From NCBI RefSeq assembly GCF_021917145.1, contig NC_061063.1, positions 2,709,575 through 2,773,574 of the forward strand: a stretch of DNA of 64,000 nucleotides, in the 5' to 3' direction. Numbering within the stretch: the first letter of the stretch is position 1; each line of letters starts with the position of its first letter. Below are positions 1 through 14,374 of the stretch, piece by piece. A program made the translations under genes and the position numbers. Source of the stretch: Hypomesus transpacificus. Its lineage: Eukaryota; Chordata; Actinopteri; Osmeriformes; Osmeridae. The notes below the pieces were generated by a model that made no database searches, was not told the DNA's origin, and worked only from the letters and a program-made list of their open reading frames with translations.

Positions 1-3000
1 ACACACACAGAGAAGCACAGTGTAATCACAAATGCACACACAAGCAGAGCAATCACACACAGACTAATGCCCGGATACACAAACATGCGCACACACACAC
101 ACACACCCGAGGCTGACCCATGGATGACTGTTCGGTAGTGGATTATCTCCACCTTAATGTGGTTAGGGTAAATGAGGTTCACACACAAACACACACACAC
201 ACGTCACAGGAAGCCAATCTACACCATATTGTCAGGGAGGTGACAAGTAGCATGAGAGTGTGAGTGAGTGAGTGAGTGAGAAAGAGAGAGTGAGTAACTT
301 ACAGAGAGAGGACAGCGACTGTTACTGCTCTCTAAAGTATTTTTTCACCCCAGACTCCATTCAGAGTGATGGTGGATGTTTGGTTGGCAGCGTGTGTTTC
401 ATAGTCAGGACCCACAGACATGGACACACACACACACACATTTCTGCCTGCTGATGCACATCTTCCCTCTCTGATGTCCCTCCCTTTCTGTCTGTAGGAC
501 TCAAACACACACACACCACCACAACCCTACTGCCAACACAATCTAAAAATATCCTCCAAAGCTTCCCCTGGCTTGTGAATATATGTGCGTGTGTGTGTGC
601 ATGGGTGGATGGATGGATGGATGGGTTTGTGTGTATGTGTAAACCAGCATGAATCTGACTGCCCATTCCTAGCATGGAAATAGTTCACGAAACCCTGTGT
701 GTGTGTATGTATGTGTGTAATGTTTGTGTTGGGTTATTCCTCCCTTTGTCTGTGCGTTGGGGTCTTCCATCACACTTTCAGGGTTTATTGATCTATAATG
801 ACCGGTGTTCCTTCATATTTGATTAGCGTACTGCACATCTATAGGCCTAACCCTAACTTTAACCTTTCAGGGTGCAAACCTGTTGTTAGCACATTGGATA
901 CAAAGAAATGATTGGATGCTGGCTTGCTGTACATTCCATCTTACATAGAAAGCAGTTAGTTGCGTGAGCAGTCTGTAGAGGGAGCAGTTTTAAGAACGCC
1001 TTACACAGTTAAGGCTGAAACAGCTGCCATGTGATCATAGAAATACTACAAGAGACGTACCAAGCCATGTCTGACTTGATGTTACGGGGGTCAAAGCCAG
1101 GGCTGAGTGTATGTGCAAGTGTCGCTCTGGATAAGAGCGTCTGCTAAATGACTAAATGTAATGTAATGTGTCTACATGTCAACTCAATACCTCTCCTCTC
1201 CAGGCTCTTGTCAACCGCAATGACTTGAAGCATGAGGCATCTGTTTCATGTCAATCTCTGCTGTCACACAAACACACGTTCCACCCACGCAACACCACGC
1301 AACTCCTCCCTCCCTCCCCCTTCGACACCACACACCCCTCCCTCCCCCTACCTCCGCAGCTCTCACCCTCTCTCTCACAACCTTGATGGGCGGTTTGCTC
1401 CTATTCTCACAATGCGCATTGCCCCCCCTACCCCCCCCCCCCCTATCCCCCCCCCAAACAAAACAATGATTTGGTATCCTTTGGGTGGTCCCCGCCCCCT
1501 TCTTCCTGTCCTGTCCTGTCCTGAGCACGTTTATGTAACCGCCTTGCGTGATCACACCCACGTTTCAGAGCCAACAGAAATGTACAGTCAAAGAATCATA
1601 GTCACATGGTACCCTCCCAGTCAACTGTTGGAGGGACATTCTGACGTTGAAACGGTTTCAAACAGATACGGCACAACGGGTTTTGTGTTGTTTGCGTATT
1701 TAGTTTAAGTTCAAGGGGTAATTGGTTTCACCCAATTAGCAAGTCCTTTAACATTTGGGTGACTTTAAGGTGGCAAATGTGTATTTTCACGGTCGTGCAA
1801 CTTCTTATATCATGTTACAACAACTAAAGCAGCACGAATCCTCCCTGAAAGAGATTGAAAGCTACAAAACCTATATTTACGTGCTAAAACTAAACAAGGG
1901 GCTTAAAACATGGCCGCCACTGGCTAGCTACGACGACACCGCCACCATAAATCGTTCCACTGATGCCTCCTCCTGCTTCGGCGTCCTCGAGTCTGAGCGA
2001 GGGAGCCGTGCTGAGGACACATTAGCTACATTAGAGTCTCAAATCTCCCACTGAGGTATTAGCTTGGCTAACCCAATGGGCTATTAGCACCTTGAAATGC
2101 AACAGAAAGTGGAGCCCAGAGCCTCCTGATAAGAGGGGTTCAGTGGTGAGTGGGCTCCAGGGTTGCTCTCTGTGATAAGGTGTTATTTCCGTCGAGTGAC
2201 TTTGCGAATACCGTTTGGAATCCTGCTCAGCCCTACCAGGTAAGTTGTGACCAAGTTCCACCCTGCAGCGTTGCACACTGGGTACGTTGTGTTGTGGGGC
2301 CCCACACCTCCTGCAGGTTCCACTCCTGTGCCGCCGTGTAGATTGCGTCGTGGGTTTTGTCCCACAAGAACTCACTGCCTGTCACTTTGGATCAAAGCAT
2401 TGGATGAACAAATACAGTTTTTCTCAACTGCTAAAATACGGCACTTGCTAATGTGTGTGGAGAAAGTTCATGGTCAATGTTCATGTTTCTAATTGTACAG
2501 TACCACCAGTGCATTTGAGTCTAATTACAGAGAGGATTACATCAATTCTGTCATAAAAAAATTGGGGGGCTTGTATGTTTGAAGTTTTAGGCAAACTTAC
2601 CTACAGGAGAAAGTCAACTCCTGATCATAATAAAATGAAGATGTAGTTATTTACTCATAATATTGGTTTACCTCATGGTATTTGTTTACTTGGAGCACCC
2701 TTAGGCCCACTGCAGGAACACAATCTGCTCCTGAACCAGCTGTTCATCTGTATAGTGAGCAATAAAAGCTTGATTATTTCTCTGTTCCGTGTTGGTGGCA
2801 CCGGAGGATGTGAACGGAGGAAGAGGATTCCCTGCAGGAGTGGCAGCATTCTGCGATCAGATTGCTGCTGCAAATTAGAAATAGCAAACCTAGCAGATGA
2901 TGTCAGCTTCCAGTACACCCTGATAAATGGTAAAGGGTGCGTGGAAAAGAGATGGAAACTCAAGTTGGGCCAAAAGTCAATAAATAATAAAGATATATCA

Positions 3001-4626
3001 CAGCCTATAAACATGCCATCTTGCAGGCATGGATACGTGATGGATGACTTGAAATCATGGCGTGGAGTGTGCAAATAAACACGCATACAGGCTCGCACCC
3101 ATGCACATGTGGATAGCCTCATCACATGCCAATACGCAAACGCACACCCCCTTGTACAGCACAGCAGGCCACAGCCTTGTGCCTGGTGTCCAGTCATCCG
3201 TCAGCTTGACACGTCACTCTGTGTGGGAGCTTAGCCTTTATAAGCAACCACAACCACAACAGCACGGCAACTCCCCCCCCCCACACACACAAACACACAG
3301 AACAGAACGATCATGTTTTGTCCATGATGCACTGAGCACGGAACATGCTGTTCAAGCTGACACACACTGATTAGTTCCCATGAGGCACTTGTCGTTACAG
3401 TGGGAAGATCCTGTTGATAATTGCACTACTAAACTTTCCATTTGTTAACATTTACCCAGCTCTTAGGCTGCACTGGGAATGACAGACAGTATTAACTACA
3501 CATGGCCTTTTTGAGTTTAGGTTGGAATTTCCGACAACCATTTACTAATAAAAACCATGTCAACGGTGGAAGGTAAAACGGAATGGTGGGTGAATGCCTC
3601 AGTGATTTAGGAAAAGGGGTTCATAAGTGGAAGTCGTTAGTACTTTGATGAAATGGCCTGAGACTTCTCCACCCATATTCTCCTCCACCCCTCCCCCTCT
3701 CCCCTCCTTCCCTCTCCCCAGTAGAGGTCATGTGACCTGTTCTCTAGCAGGGCCAGAGAGAGAGTGTTGACCTATAGGCCTGTCTCTGTTCCTGAGAGAG
3801 TCTCTCCTTTCATCTCTCTCCCATTCATCCGTCTCCATGCCTGTGTAATCAGTCACCACTAGGCTGAGCTGAGAGGATGAACTCAGCAACGTTGGACCAG
3901 GTAATTAACCAATTGTTTAGTATTCCGAGACGGTGCGGTGTGTGTGTGTGTGTTTGTGTGCTGGCTTGCAGCTAAGGAAAAGAACACAATAAGTAGTAGA
4001 GTGGAAGAAAGCCAGAGAGAGAGTGAGAGAGTGAGGGAGAAAGAGAGAGCGAGGGATAGAGAGAGTGCAAACCGACGAGGGGAACGTCTCCTGTGGTAAA
4101 GTACCTCTCTATGGTCCTGTGAGCGGGGAGAAGGGAGACTCCGAACAATGTTTGGTAGCGAGCCAGGTTTCTCTCTACTCCTCTCTCTCTCCATCTCCCT
4201 CCCTCCTCTTCTCTCTTATTTCAACCCCCCTATCCATCTGCTACCCTGTCCACACCCCGTCGTTCTCCCCCTAATCTCCCTTCTCTCCCCACCCCTCCTT
4301 TCCCAATCCTCCTCCTCTTCCTCTCCTCCTGGTGCATCTGGGGTCGAAGGGCGGGCTGACGACCCCCAGGCAGGAGTGATCTCCCTGCACTGCACAGCAG
4401 CCAGTCTACACCTGGAAGCCAGTATGGAGTACACAGAGAGGAATCCCCACCAATGTACACACAAACACACACACACACACACTCACAAACACTGGGAGTA
4501 AGATCTCAGGCTGCCATATGATTGGAGGGGCTTGTTTCTGTGAAATATCAGCGAACCTCATCAGTGGAGGGCTAGATGTTGAGATATGAGGCTGGTTTGG
4601 CAAGTCTGCTAGTGGATTTCGTATTC
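1..4626. other. Gene-poor, microsatellite-rich sequence
   Basis: No exon could be supported here. The stretch holds many short (CA)n/(GT)n runs (for example 90-106, 421-441 and 4455-4482), a GGAT run near 606-624, C-rich tracts around 1420-1455, and pyrimidine-rich sequence at 4170-4330. Open frames across these parts only translate the repeats. The one recognisable mobile-element piece is a SINE tail, listed separately. A 60-base segment at 2180-2239 has an open frame and splice-like borders and is mentioned under findings. Confidence 0.6.
1121..1169 (+). mobile_element. SINE 3' tail fragment
   Basis: The segment reads tcgctctggataagagcg followed by tctgctaaatgactaaatg. This is the same 3' tail seen at the end of the fuller SINE at 16650-16824. 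The tRNA-like head is missing, so this is a truncated copy. Confidence 0.7.
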
Positions 4627-4990
4627 ATTTACATTTATGCATTTAGCAGATGCTTTTATCCAAAGCGACTTCCAAAAGGGAGCTTTCCTAAAGTGCATGG
4701 GTCACTGATCATAACAACGAGATAGCCCCACACATTGCTGGTAGCCAAAACATGAAGGATACACTGTGAAAACTAAATAAGTCCCAAAGGGAAGAACCAT
4801 AAGAGCATGTAGTTGAACAAGTTACAATTAAACAATTTAACAACATGAACCTCCAAAAAGTGCAAGGGTGTACCTGTGGAAAAAACACAAAACAAAGCAA
4901 GCAGCAAAAAATATATTACACAGCAAGTACAGTAGTTTTAAGTCAGTTACAACTAACCAAAAAGAGCAACAAGTCTCTCATTTGCTGTTT
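4627..4990 (-). mobile_element. L2-like LINE, 3' UTR fragment
   Basis: On the plus strand this starts with catttagcagatgctttta and the matching acttcc tail, then runs through a non-coding stretch that aligns by eye with 15318-15655. Shared blocks include gtgcat..ggtcactgat, gatagccccaca, aagggaagaa, and ataagagcatgtagtt. It is therefore a second, diverged copy of the same LINE 3' untranslated region, inserted on the minus strand. No reverse-transcriptase coding part is visible next to it, so the copy is 5'-truncated. Confidence 0.7.
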
Positions 4991-5621
4991 GCACGGAAGT
5001 CAAACGTCTTCAGAAGACAAGCTGCAAACTAGGGGGAGAATCAAGATCCATCTTTGGAGAACTGAGATAGTCATGGATCACAGGTCTAGATTAGAGAGTA
5101 ATATCATGCATTTGCAATCAATGTAATCACCATTAGCATGAAAAACTGACTTAACTCTTTCTGGAGATAATTTATGACTATCTTACGACGGTAATTGGAC
5201 AAAAGTAATAGTGGAAAAATATCTCAAACTCATGTCGATGACATGGCTGCATCTTTTGACAGCAACCGGCAATGACCTCCAGCCAATCAGAGTGCACAAT
5301 AGCTTGAGGGGGGGGGGGGGGGGGGGGGTCCGACAGATGTGAGAAAATAAATGAGGATGTGCGCTTCATAAGAGGCAAATGAAGGAGGACAGATTCCAGA
5401 CAGAGGGCGAAAAGACATAGAAGAGGGTGGAGAGAATAGTACATTTAGAGAGTGAGAAAGAGAGAGAGCGGGAATTGAGAGAGACGGAGAGAAAAGCAGA
5501 GTGTGAGAGAAGATTCCCTTAACAGAATAAACAAGAAAAAAAGGTGTCATGGGTAGCAAAAAGAGGAGGGTTGGTGGGGGTTAGAGATAAAAGAGAAAGA
5601 GAGGGAGAGAGAATGAGAGAA

Positions 5622-5626
<5 letters not shown>

Positions 5627-5697
<71 letters not shown>
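5627..5697. repeat. (GA)n microsatellite
   Basis: A near-perfect GA dinucleotide array of about 70 bp inside a longer purine-rich tract (5450-5720). It gives spurious Arg-Glu or Leu-Ser open frames in several registers. Confidence 0.95.
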
Positions 5698-5700
<3 letters not shown>

Positions 5701-7049
5701 GGGAGAAAGAGAGGGAGGTTTCTCTGTCAGAACTCAAAGCATATCCGACAGTCCTGAAGGGCTTGGCTACGCACCACTGGCCACTGACTACGGCACTGTC
5801 CTCTGAGACACGCGCATGCGCACACACACACACACACCGACACCACACACACCGACACCACACACACAGACCCCACACACTGCCGCTCCCCGAATATTCC
5901 CACCTCCCTCACTAGCACTCTCAAACCACGCTGTTAGACAGATACACCTGACCCAACACCCCCCTCCCACACACACACACACACACACTTTATCCCACTG
6001 GACAAACATGTGACACGACTAGTGCATCCCACTAGACAGAAACACCAATACGTGTTGGAAGGCAAGAATAGCTTGAACTGAAATAGAGCTCGATTCATGG
6101 AGCGAGCTTACTAGCACTGCGGGTGGCCCCAGGCACTGGTTGCTCAATTACACACACAGTCTTGGCTAGGCAAGGGTAGAACAGGCAAAAGATGCTAATA
6201 TAAATCAAATACGGCTATGCTAAAATATGCTAGCACAGTGGGTGGCCCATGGCAACGGTCACCAAGCCGGCCACACAGTCTAGCTGCAGCTAAAGCTAGG
6301 CCCAGATATATATAGAGAGAGAGCTAGGAAGGGGAACGAAGGGTCAGTCAATATCAGTCTTCAGTGACTCAGCAATAGGTTAACTGGGGGTGACCGTGAG
6401 TGCATGTGTGGGGGGGAGGGGGGGGGGGGGTAAATGCGGTGTACAACGCCATGGGAGGAGCTTGACCTTAGGGCGACCGCGGTGAAGCCTACACCAGCAA
6501 AACACTGTCACACACATCCACACTGACTATCTCTATCTGCCCAACCCCAGGGTCTTGATCTTTTATCGGTACTAGGGTGCTAAGCCACAGGTTGGTTGGG
6601 ATTCAGCCAAAAGTCAACGGTCAGTCAATAAATACAAGTTCTGTGGTCTTTTTTCTTGTGTATTCTACTGTCGTTGCTAATATTGTGCTTAATTGTGTGT
6701 TTCACAGGGTTAGCTTGCGCGTAACCCTCTGTGGCTAATTTGCTTTGTTTTTGCTTTTTACTTTTCACGCTATGACTCCCCAAATAGACCCCCATCCTCT
6801 GTTTACATACATGATTTAGTTTCAACTAATTATTGACGTAACAGTAGTCATACAGAATTGGAGTTTGGCTACACAACAAACAGATCTTCGGTACAAAGTA
6901 ACAGAAGCGTGAGCTGAATCAATGTGTGTTGTGTTAACTCCTGAAGCTAAACACTGGGTATCAAACTCCATCTGCTGTCAAACCCAGTTTCGCACCAACG
7001 AGTTTCTGAGGCAGGTCTTACCAGGGTAGTGGAGGCGGTACGGCCTCGG

Positions 7050-7290
7050 CCAAGTGGGCGGAGCCTGTTCAGTTGAAGACGGGTGACCAATCAGGGCTGC
7101 AGTCAGAGGTGGGTCTTCTGAAGCTCTCCGCCAATAGGAGGGGACCGTCCAAAACTCCTGCTCTATCTGTCCTCGTCTGACTGTCTCCAGGTGTTCTCAC
7201 CATTCCCTGGAAAACGGGAGAGGCAGAAAGGGGAGGGGCGTTCATTTTGCCAATGTTATGAAAGTGACAACAGTAACTACGCCATAAAAA
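7050..7290 (+). promoter_or_regulatory. Possible promoter-like cluster (CCAAT and GC boxes)
   Basis: The stretch holds gtgggcggagcc (GC-box-like) near 7056, two CCAAT boxes (ccaatcag near 7088 and ccaatagg near 7130), a second GC-box-like ggggaggggcg near 7228, and an AT-rich cataaaaata near 7282. This clustering is typical of a vertebrate promoter, but no gene start was found downstream. The same region on the minus strand has an acceptor-like and donor-like pair, so it could instead be a non-coding exon. Confidence 0.25.
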
Positions 7291-9617
7291 TACATTCAAT
7301 CCACTTTAAGGAAGCCCAGCAGTGAAGAGTTGTGAAAGAATCTGAGGACAAATGTACAGTGTATGTGTTTTGATAAGTGGTGCACTGTAAGCTCCTTTGT
7401 TCATTGATAAAGAATGTCCTGTGGCTAGTTTGAGTCAGGTCAAGAGGGGGTCCAGGGCCATCAGCTGGGTAGTGCTGTTGTCTGCTGGCTTCCATTCTAG
7501 AATGCTACATGGAGCTGTATGGAATTGTCTTTGTGTGATGTTTTATGTTCGTGTGTCGATGACGTTTATGTTGGTCATGTTATTATGTATACGTCATACT
7601 TCAAATAAACATGAACTCTGTACTTCACCCAATGTCAGCTTAACGATGGATTCTCTCAAAAACCAATTCTCTCAAAAAACCAAATGATCACTTCTAGTAC
7701 AGTTCAATAGGAGAGTAACTTCCCATTACATGTACCGTGAAATTGTTTCAACTCTAATTATTATACATTCAGTACTTGTAATTATCTTGACTTTAATTTC
7801 AAGGAGCATCTCTCTCTTTCCCTCCCTCTCTTACTCCCTCTCTCTCTCTCCTTATTGCTCTCCCTCCCTACAGGAGTATTCACCAGAACAAACACTCGCC
7901 ACTATTTATAGATGCCCGCCATGTAGGCATGGTAACCACGCTTTGTTTATCTGAATCACACAGTCGTTTCTTCACAAGGTTCTTTTTCGTGGGTATTTTG
8001 TCAGGATACAAACGCAAGTGCTTGGGCCTCTTTCTCAGCCTTTGGTCTGCTGGGAGTCACATCACTGGAATCAACCGTGGCATCTTGTGTCTTCTCTCAG
8101 TTTCTGTTGCTGTAGAAGTCGTCTAAAAGAAGTCGTCGTAGTAGTAGTAACAGTACAATTAGCATGGCCAAGTGGGCAAAGCCTTCGGTGATTAATCACA
8201 CAGTACAGTAGGAAATTGCATTCCATTCAAGTACAGCTCCAGCTGTTTGCCTGCCTATCCCTTATATCAGCCTTCAACTGTCTGTTAGTGTCTTCTTCTT
8301 GCGGTATTTGCTAAATGTACCTGTTAGGGACCTTGTTTTGCAAATATCCTGTTTTGTTGCTGCACTGATCCTGTTCCTTAAAGCCACCCCAGTTAATTCA
8401 GTTCGAATCTTGTCCGTGATTATCTGCGGCACTTACTACATTATGCACTTTTGTTTGGCGCTTTGAAAAAAAAAGGTATCTACTAAATGAATGAATGAAT
8501 GAATGGAAATGTACGAATTAGTAGAGGTAGTCATTATGGTATAGTTGAAGTGGTAATCATTGTTGAACGATTATACCGTATGTGTGGCAGTCCTGCTTAT
8601 TGTATTAAGACACTCGGGGAAGGAGGCGTATACTAGTTTGTCTAGCAGTAAGATGGTAGGGCACCAGTAGTGTTCTACTGGTGTACAGGGAAAGGGCTCG
8701 GGAGGTCATCTCCTGCTGAATGTGGGCAGGCCTCGGGTTAAGGGCAGATGTCTCTTGTCTCCTCGGCGACAGAAACCAGGTCAGCCGATGAGGTATCAGT
8801 GAGTTCCCTCGAGGTGGAAATGTATACTACTAACTCGTACTACCTGTTTCTGCCTACAACAGAGAAGGGCATGGAACAGTGCAACACTGTCAAACCCAAG
8901 GGAAGTTTAAGATGCATTCTTTTTTATGTATACAATGGAACACAATGGATGAGAAGGGTTTCCAGTCATTTGGCCACAAATTAATTTATTGTTGGAGTAC
9001 TACTGTTGATATTCCCGTTAAAAATCGACTTTTCCTCCACAAGGCTTGTACTTTTTTCTAGTTGAATCATAGAAGGTCTAGGGGTGAAGTAGATAAATGT
9101 GTAACATTACCTCAGTTCCTATTCTACACATTAATCATTCATAGAATGACCTGGTGTAATGTGCCAGTTATAAAGTAGTGCAGCGGTGCCAAGCTTGATA
9201 TGAGACTGAGACACTACTGGAGATACGGGCTTTTGACTTTGAGCAAACACAGGACTAAAAACACACACACAGAGACACACACACGCCTGCATGCACCAAT
9301 ACACAAAAAAACAAACAACATCAAAACGTACCCAGGCCAGCACAAGGAACAACATTGAGTGCAAATACGCTTACACCTCTTACACACACCCTTATACACA
9401 ACCACACACACACGTTGTGCACTGCATATTTTTCCCCTGACTCAGCAGAGAAGAGGGCATCGGTTTCAGTTCCCTGTCTCTGTCACACAGGACATTCACT
9501 ACGAGTGTGTGTGTGTGTGCGTGTATGTATGTGCGTGTGTGTGTGTGTGTTTGAGTGCTTGAGCTTACAGGGGTGTGTCGGTGGCGCCCTGCCCCTCTTG
9601 GCCAGCTCTTCCATTGG

Positions 9618-9928
<311 letters not shown>

Positions 9929-11979
9929 TACACACATCAACACACTCACACACACATGCACAGAATGCAGCTGGCAAAGGGGAACACAAGGCCATAGGTG
10001 GAGGGAAGCACAGCCAGACCAGCTGCAGTGTGCCCACTTATCCTGGCTAGCGCTAAAATGTTAGCTAAGACTAATTTACTTGCTAACAGCTGCTAACACA
10101 CACTGTAACACTTACTGCCAGGGGCGGTTCTAGGAGGGGGGGGCAGGGGTGGACAGTGCCTCTGTGACAACATTCTTGGACCCCCCTTGTGGCCCCCCTA
10201 AATGTAGAGCCTGAATAATTAATAAACATGGTATTTTCCCTGTTAATGCCTGCAATGCAGTGAAGAAAGCTATATGACAACCATAATGCTAAATGGAACT
10301 GGCCCCCCTATGAGTACAACTGGCCCCAGTTTGGCCTCCCCCTGTTGAAATGGTCTAGAACCTCCCCTGCTTTCTGCAGATGTGTTTTTCTCTGCGGTTC
10401 ATTTTACTTCTAGTCCTCTTGTTCCATGCAAAGTCATTAGTCACAACAAAGTTGCTGTCGAAGATTGTTGATAATGACAAATGTGTAGGGATTTGACGAG
10501 AATGAACTACAGTCTGTTAATACCAGTAATACTGAATGGCTAAAAGGTAAATGACAATAATAACCGAGAGCACAAAGGGGAACAAGTCAAGGAACTACAG
10601 GAAGAAGGGATGGCAGGAAAACAAATGGACAGGAAGTCATTTAATCAATTGAAAGTGACAGTCATGCGCATCTGCCTGTCTGTCTCCCTGCTTATTTGTC
10701 TACCATTTAGCCTGTCTACCATTTAGCCTGTTTGTCAGCCTCCCCGTCTGTCACCTCATTAGCCAGCTAGATCAGACGGCCAGTCAGCCAGTCAGTCAGT
10801 CAGTATTTGGTACTCAGCCACAAGAGAAGGCTACACTACTCCGAGATATGTAGTCATAGCAACTGAGGACCTTTGGGAGCGCAGGCCCCTCATGTAAGAG
10901 TCTTGTTGTGTCACACACTACATGACTTGTCTTTACGCCTGTTGAGATCCATTCACAAGGTAGCCATTACAGACAAAAAAAGCAAAGGGGTTTATTTCAC
11001 TCTCTAAACAAACTTCTGATTACATGAAGTGGATCTGTTACTGTCTCTGAAGGTTGAACAAGTTAACACATTCAAACATACACAGATGCATTGTAAGAAA
11101 AAACATAATTTGCATAACTTGGCTGGTCACTTGGCTTGGAGTTTTATCGCAGAAGGGTCAAAGTTCACCTCCAATCCTATGAAACAAGTGTCCAGATCCA
11201 TTTTTGTGTGGCTCACAATCACGCTTTGCTGTGCTGGCGCAAAGAAACACACACACACGAAACTAGCTTGTCAATACAGATAGTGGGGTTCAAACAAGGG
11301 TGAGCGTCAGAAATGCTGGCAAAGCAGATTTCTCAGGTAATGGTGACTGAGTAAAGGTAAAAGTGTCCAGGCATGCACACTTGTGTGCCCTTGTGCACAC
11401 ACACGTCCACACACATATTCACAGAAAACAAAACTTTGCGAAATGTCAATTTCTTTTGCTCAGTTTACACAGCAATTGTGATTTAGGGCTACAGTAGATT
11501 CCCTTTCATGGCTGCCCCGTGAATTCTCCTGTCTGCTCCTATTTCCTCTGAGTTTGTAGATGACAACATAACCTCCTCAAATGACTGACTTGTAGGAGAC
11601 GTGAAAGAGTACAGTAAAGGATTCACACCAGAGACTCGATCGCACCACATGCCTCCCAGAAAAAGATGTGTGTGCACACACGCTCGCACGGGCTTGTGAG
11701 GGTGTGTGTGTGTGTGCGAGTGTGTGTGCGCATGCCGTGTGATCTGAAGAAGCACAAACAGAGCTCGGGGGTTGCTTAATGCAGAGCGACGGAGTGCACC
11801 ACCATCACACATCGGAGTGTGTGAGATTGTATGTCTGAGAGTGTGTGTGTGTGTGTGCGTTGCTCAACGAACTTCAGAGCGCAAAATAAGCACCTGGGGG
11901 ATTAAGCCGACATTCTGGAGTCAGGGGCAGCGAGTGGAGAAGACAGCCGAGGCAGGAGAGCCAGGTCTTTGATCTCCCA

Positions 11980-12320
11980 CTCGGACCTGACGCCCCTCCG
12001 AGAAGGGAGGCTACATAACGTACGCCCGGCAACACTGGACACGCAACCCCACCACCAACCCCAGGCGTGTATGTGCTGCGTGCACATGCTAAACAGTATG
12101 GCGTTTCGCCCACTCGGAAACACGCGACGGACGCAGATTTACGCACGTACGCATGGCATGCACGTGCGGTATCGCATGCTTACAAAAATCGTATCCATGC
12201 ACTCACTCGAACGCACGCACACAAACATGACACGGACACGGTTTCGCGTCCAGCGTGCACACGCGCAGGCACAGTCTCGGAGTTGGCTCTTGAACGTCCA
12301 CAACGCTTACACGTGTCGAT
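11980..12320. other. CpG-dense, alternating purine-pyrimidine patch
   Basis: The segment is rich in CpG within strings such as acgcacgtacgcatgg and cacgtgcggtatcgcatg, in contrast to the CpG-poor surroundings. It could be a small CpG island or an ancient degenerate CA/CG microsatellite. No start codon with a convincing downstream frame was found. Confidence 0.4.
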
Positions 12321-13003
12321 TCAGCTCTTTAAGCTCCCCTTTACACACACACACACACACACGCACACAAACACACACAAACACACACACACCCACATCT
12401 CCACGGACAGACTCCGGAAGGCCGTCAGCTGTCTGTGGCCTCAGACATTGGTCTCTGCCACTCTGGCGCTCAGGTAATTGTGCCAGAGGGAAACAGGACA
12501 AAGCAGCACTCGGCTCTCAGCTTAATCCGACAGTGAGACTGACATCAGCTATAACACTGGGATTAGAAGGGGTTTTCTGCAAGGTATTAGGAGACCGAAA
12601 TGTGCTACTAGAACCCTTTTTCTTTTTTTCTACTCCAGCACCTTCTCTCACTCTCCGGCGCTCTGCCTCGGAGATGCATCCCCCTTCATCCCTCAGTGTT
12701 TCTCTCTCCGTTTGTCACCTTGTTGGCCCCGTTTCCTTTCTCCTCTTTCTTTTGAGGTGCTCTTTTTTCTCTCTCTCGAGTTCTTTTACTTCTCTGTCTA
12801 TATTTATCCATACATCCATCCTTTCTTTTTGTCATCCTTTTGCCATCCTCATCCTTTTGTTGAGGTTTTACTTCACATCTAAGGGCGAAGAAGAGGTCAT
12901 GGTTGTACAAAAGTGTAGGACACGACACAGGAACTAGAGAATGTAGGCAGCACAGGTCACATGGTACCGAGGACAATTTCAGACTCGTGCTGACAGCCCA
13001 GGT

Positions 13004-13005
<2 letters not shown>

Positions 13006-13075
<70 letters not shown>
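13006..13075. repeat. Compound (CT)n(CA)n microsatellite
   Basis: A CT array runs directly into a CA array, with further CA-rich pieces up to 13260. This is a standard compound dinucleotide repeat. Confidence 0.95.
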
Positions 13076-13081
<6 letters not shown>

Positions 13082-13990
13082 AATACATGCACAGCCCAGG
13101 TGCTCACACACACACACGCACACGGTGAGTCCATGCAAATCCCAGGAGCACACTCCGTCCAAAAGAGATACACGCACAGAACAGGTGCTCAGCTACACAC
13201 ACTTACCATTGTGAACACACACACACATACGCACACGTACATACACACACACATTACACAGCCCCTGATGCTTATGCCTGCTCCAGCCTTCCACACGCTT
13301 CTTGTGACAGCGGCACAGCAAACGGTGTGAAGTCTGAGACAGAGGACAGGGAATGGACAGAACACACAATGTAAAAGGGCCACCCGACGGCACAGCTGAC
13401 AGGAATAGTGTGTGGGCCTTTGTGTGTGTGTGTGTGTGCGTGTATAGTATGTGTGTTTGTTGTGTGTGTGTCCTTTGTTCCTTGGTTCCCTGCCAACAAG
13501 TTCTGCCGAAAGACAGACCTTGTTCTTTGTTTTCTAGGTAAAACCCAAATTACTTTCCCATGGCGGATGGGAAATATGACTGCTTCTTTTCGCTGGAATA
13601 CAAAAGACAAATAGTGCTACACTGAGAATAAACGAGCTACGTTTGAATTTCCCCGAAATCGCACCTTTCGTCCCCATGTAAATACATGTGGTTTGCTGAA
13701 TCACAATGTTGAAATTAGTCATCAAAAAAAAAAAGATATATAATTTGAAATGTGCGATGACCGTTTGCCAGGAGGAGGAGGACGAGGAGGATGACTGCAC
13801 ACATTGTGGGATGAATCAGTACCCGACCATCACATTCAGCAGAAATACAGGTTAAAAGAACTATTTCAATTAAGTTATTTATTAAAGGATTTATATTCCA
13901 TTAAGGTCTATATATTTACATTACAATTCCTAAAGAAAGATACACTGGCAAGGTTATGATCTAATGTCTTATTTTATCAGTAACAGAGTG

Positions 13991-14374
13991 TTAGCCTGGC
14001 TGCCAGCCCAACTTCTCCCCGCCCCCAAAAGAATTTGGTCGGGAAGTTGGGTCTGGAGGGTTTCGTATTGGGGACCAACTACAGAAAACCAGAATCTGGG
14101 CGGACCGATGAAATTGCCAGGGCGGGCTTTATACGATGATGGACAGATGATCAACAGTAACGTAATCAACAACGTCACGAAAGAGTGCTAGGGTTGAATC
14201 CGTTTTCAACAAACAACATATTACGTTGCTCTGATTGGTTGTAGGTCCATCCAATTGAGCGAAAAGGCATTTGTTTTCCAGGCTCGTTTGAAACACGCCC
14301 CGTAGTCAAAGCCCAACGGAGAGTTCTCAGACTCATATTCTGACTAGAATTATGAGTATGACAACGTCAGGCTA
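13991..14374. mobile_element. Non-autonomous hAT-type DNA element (384 bp)
   Basis: The element starts ttagcctg and ends caggcta, giving short terminal inverted repeats. It is flanked on both sides by the same 8-bp sequence acagagtg (13983-13990 and 14375-14382). An 8-bp target duplication with short inverted ends is the signature of hAT transposons. The interior is richer in GC and CpG than the flanks and contains no transposase frame, so it must have been moved by an enzyme supplied in trans. The placement is direct from sequence; the superfamily is inferred from the duplication length. Confidence 0.7.
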
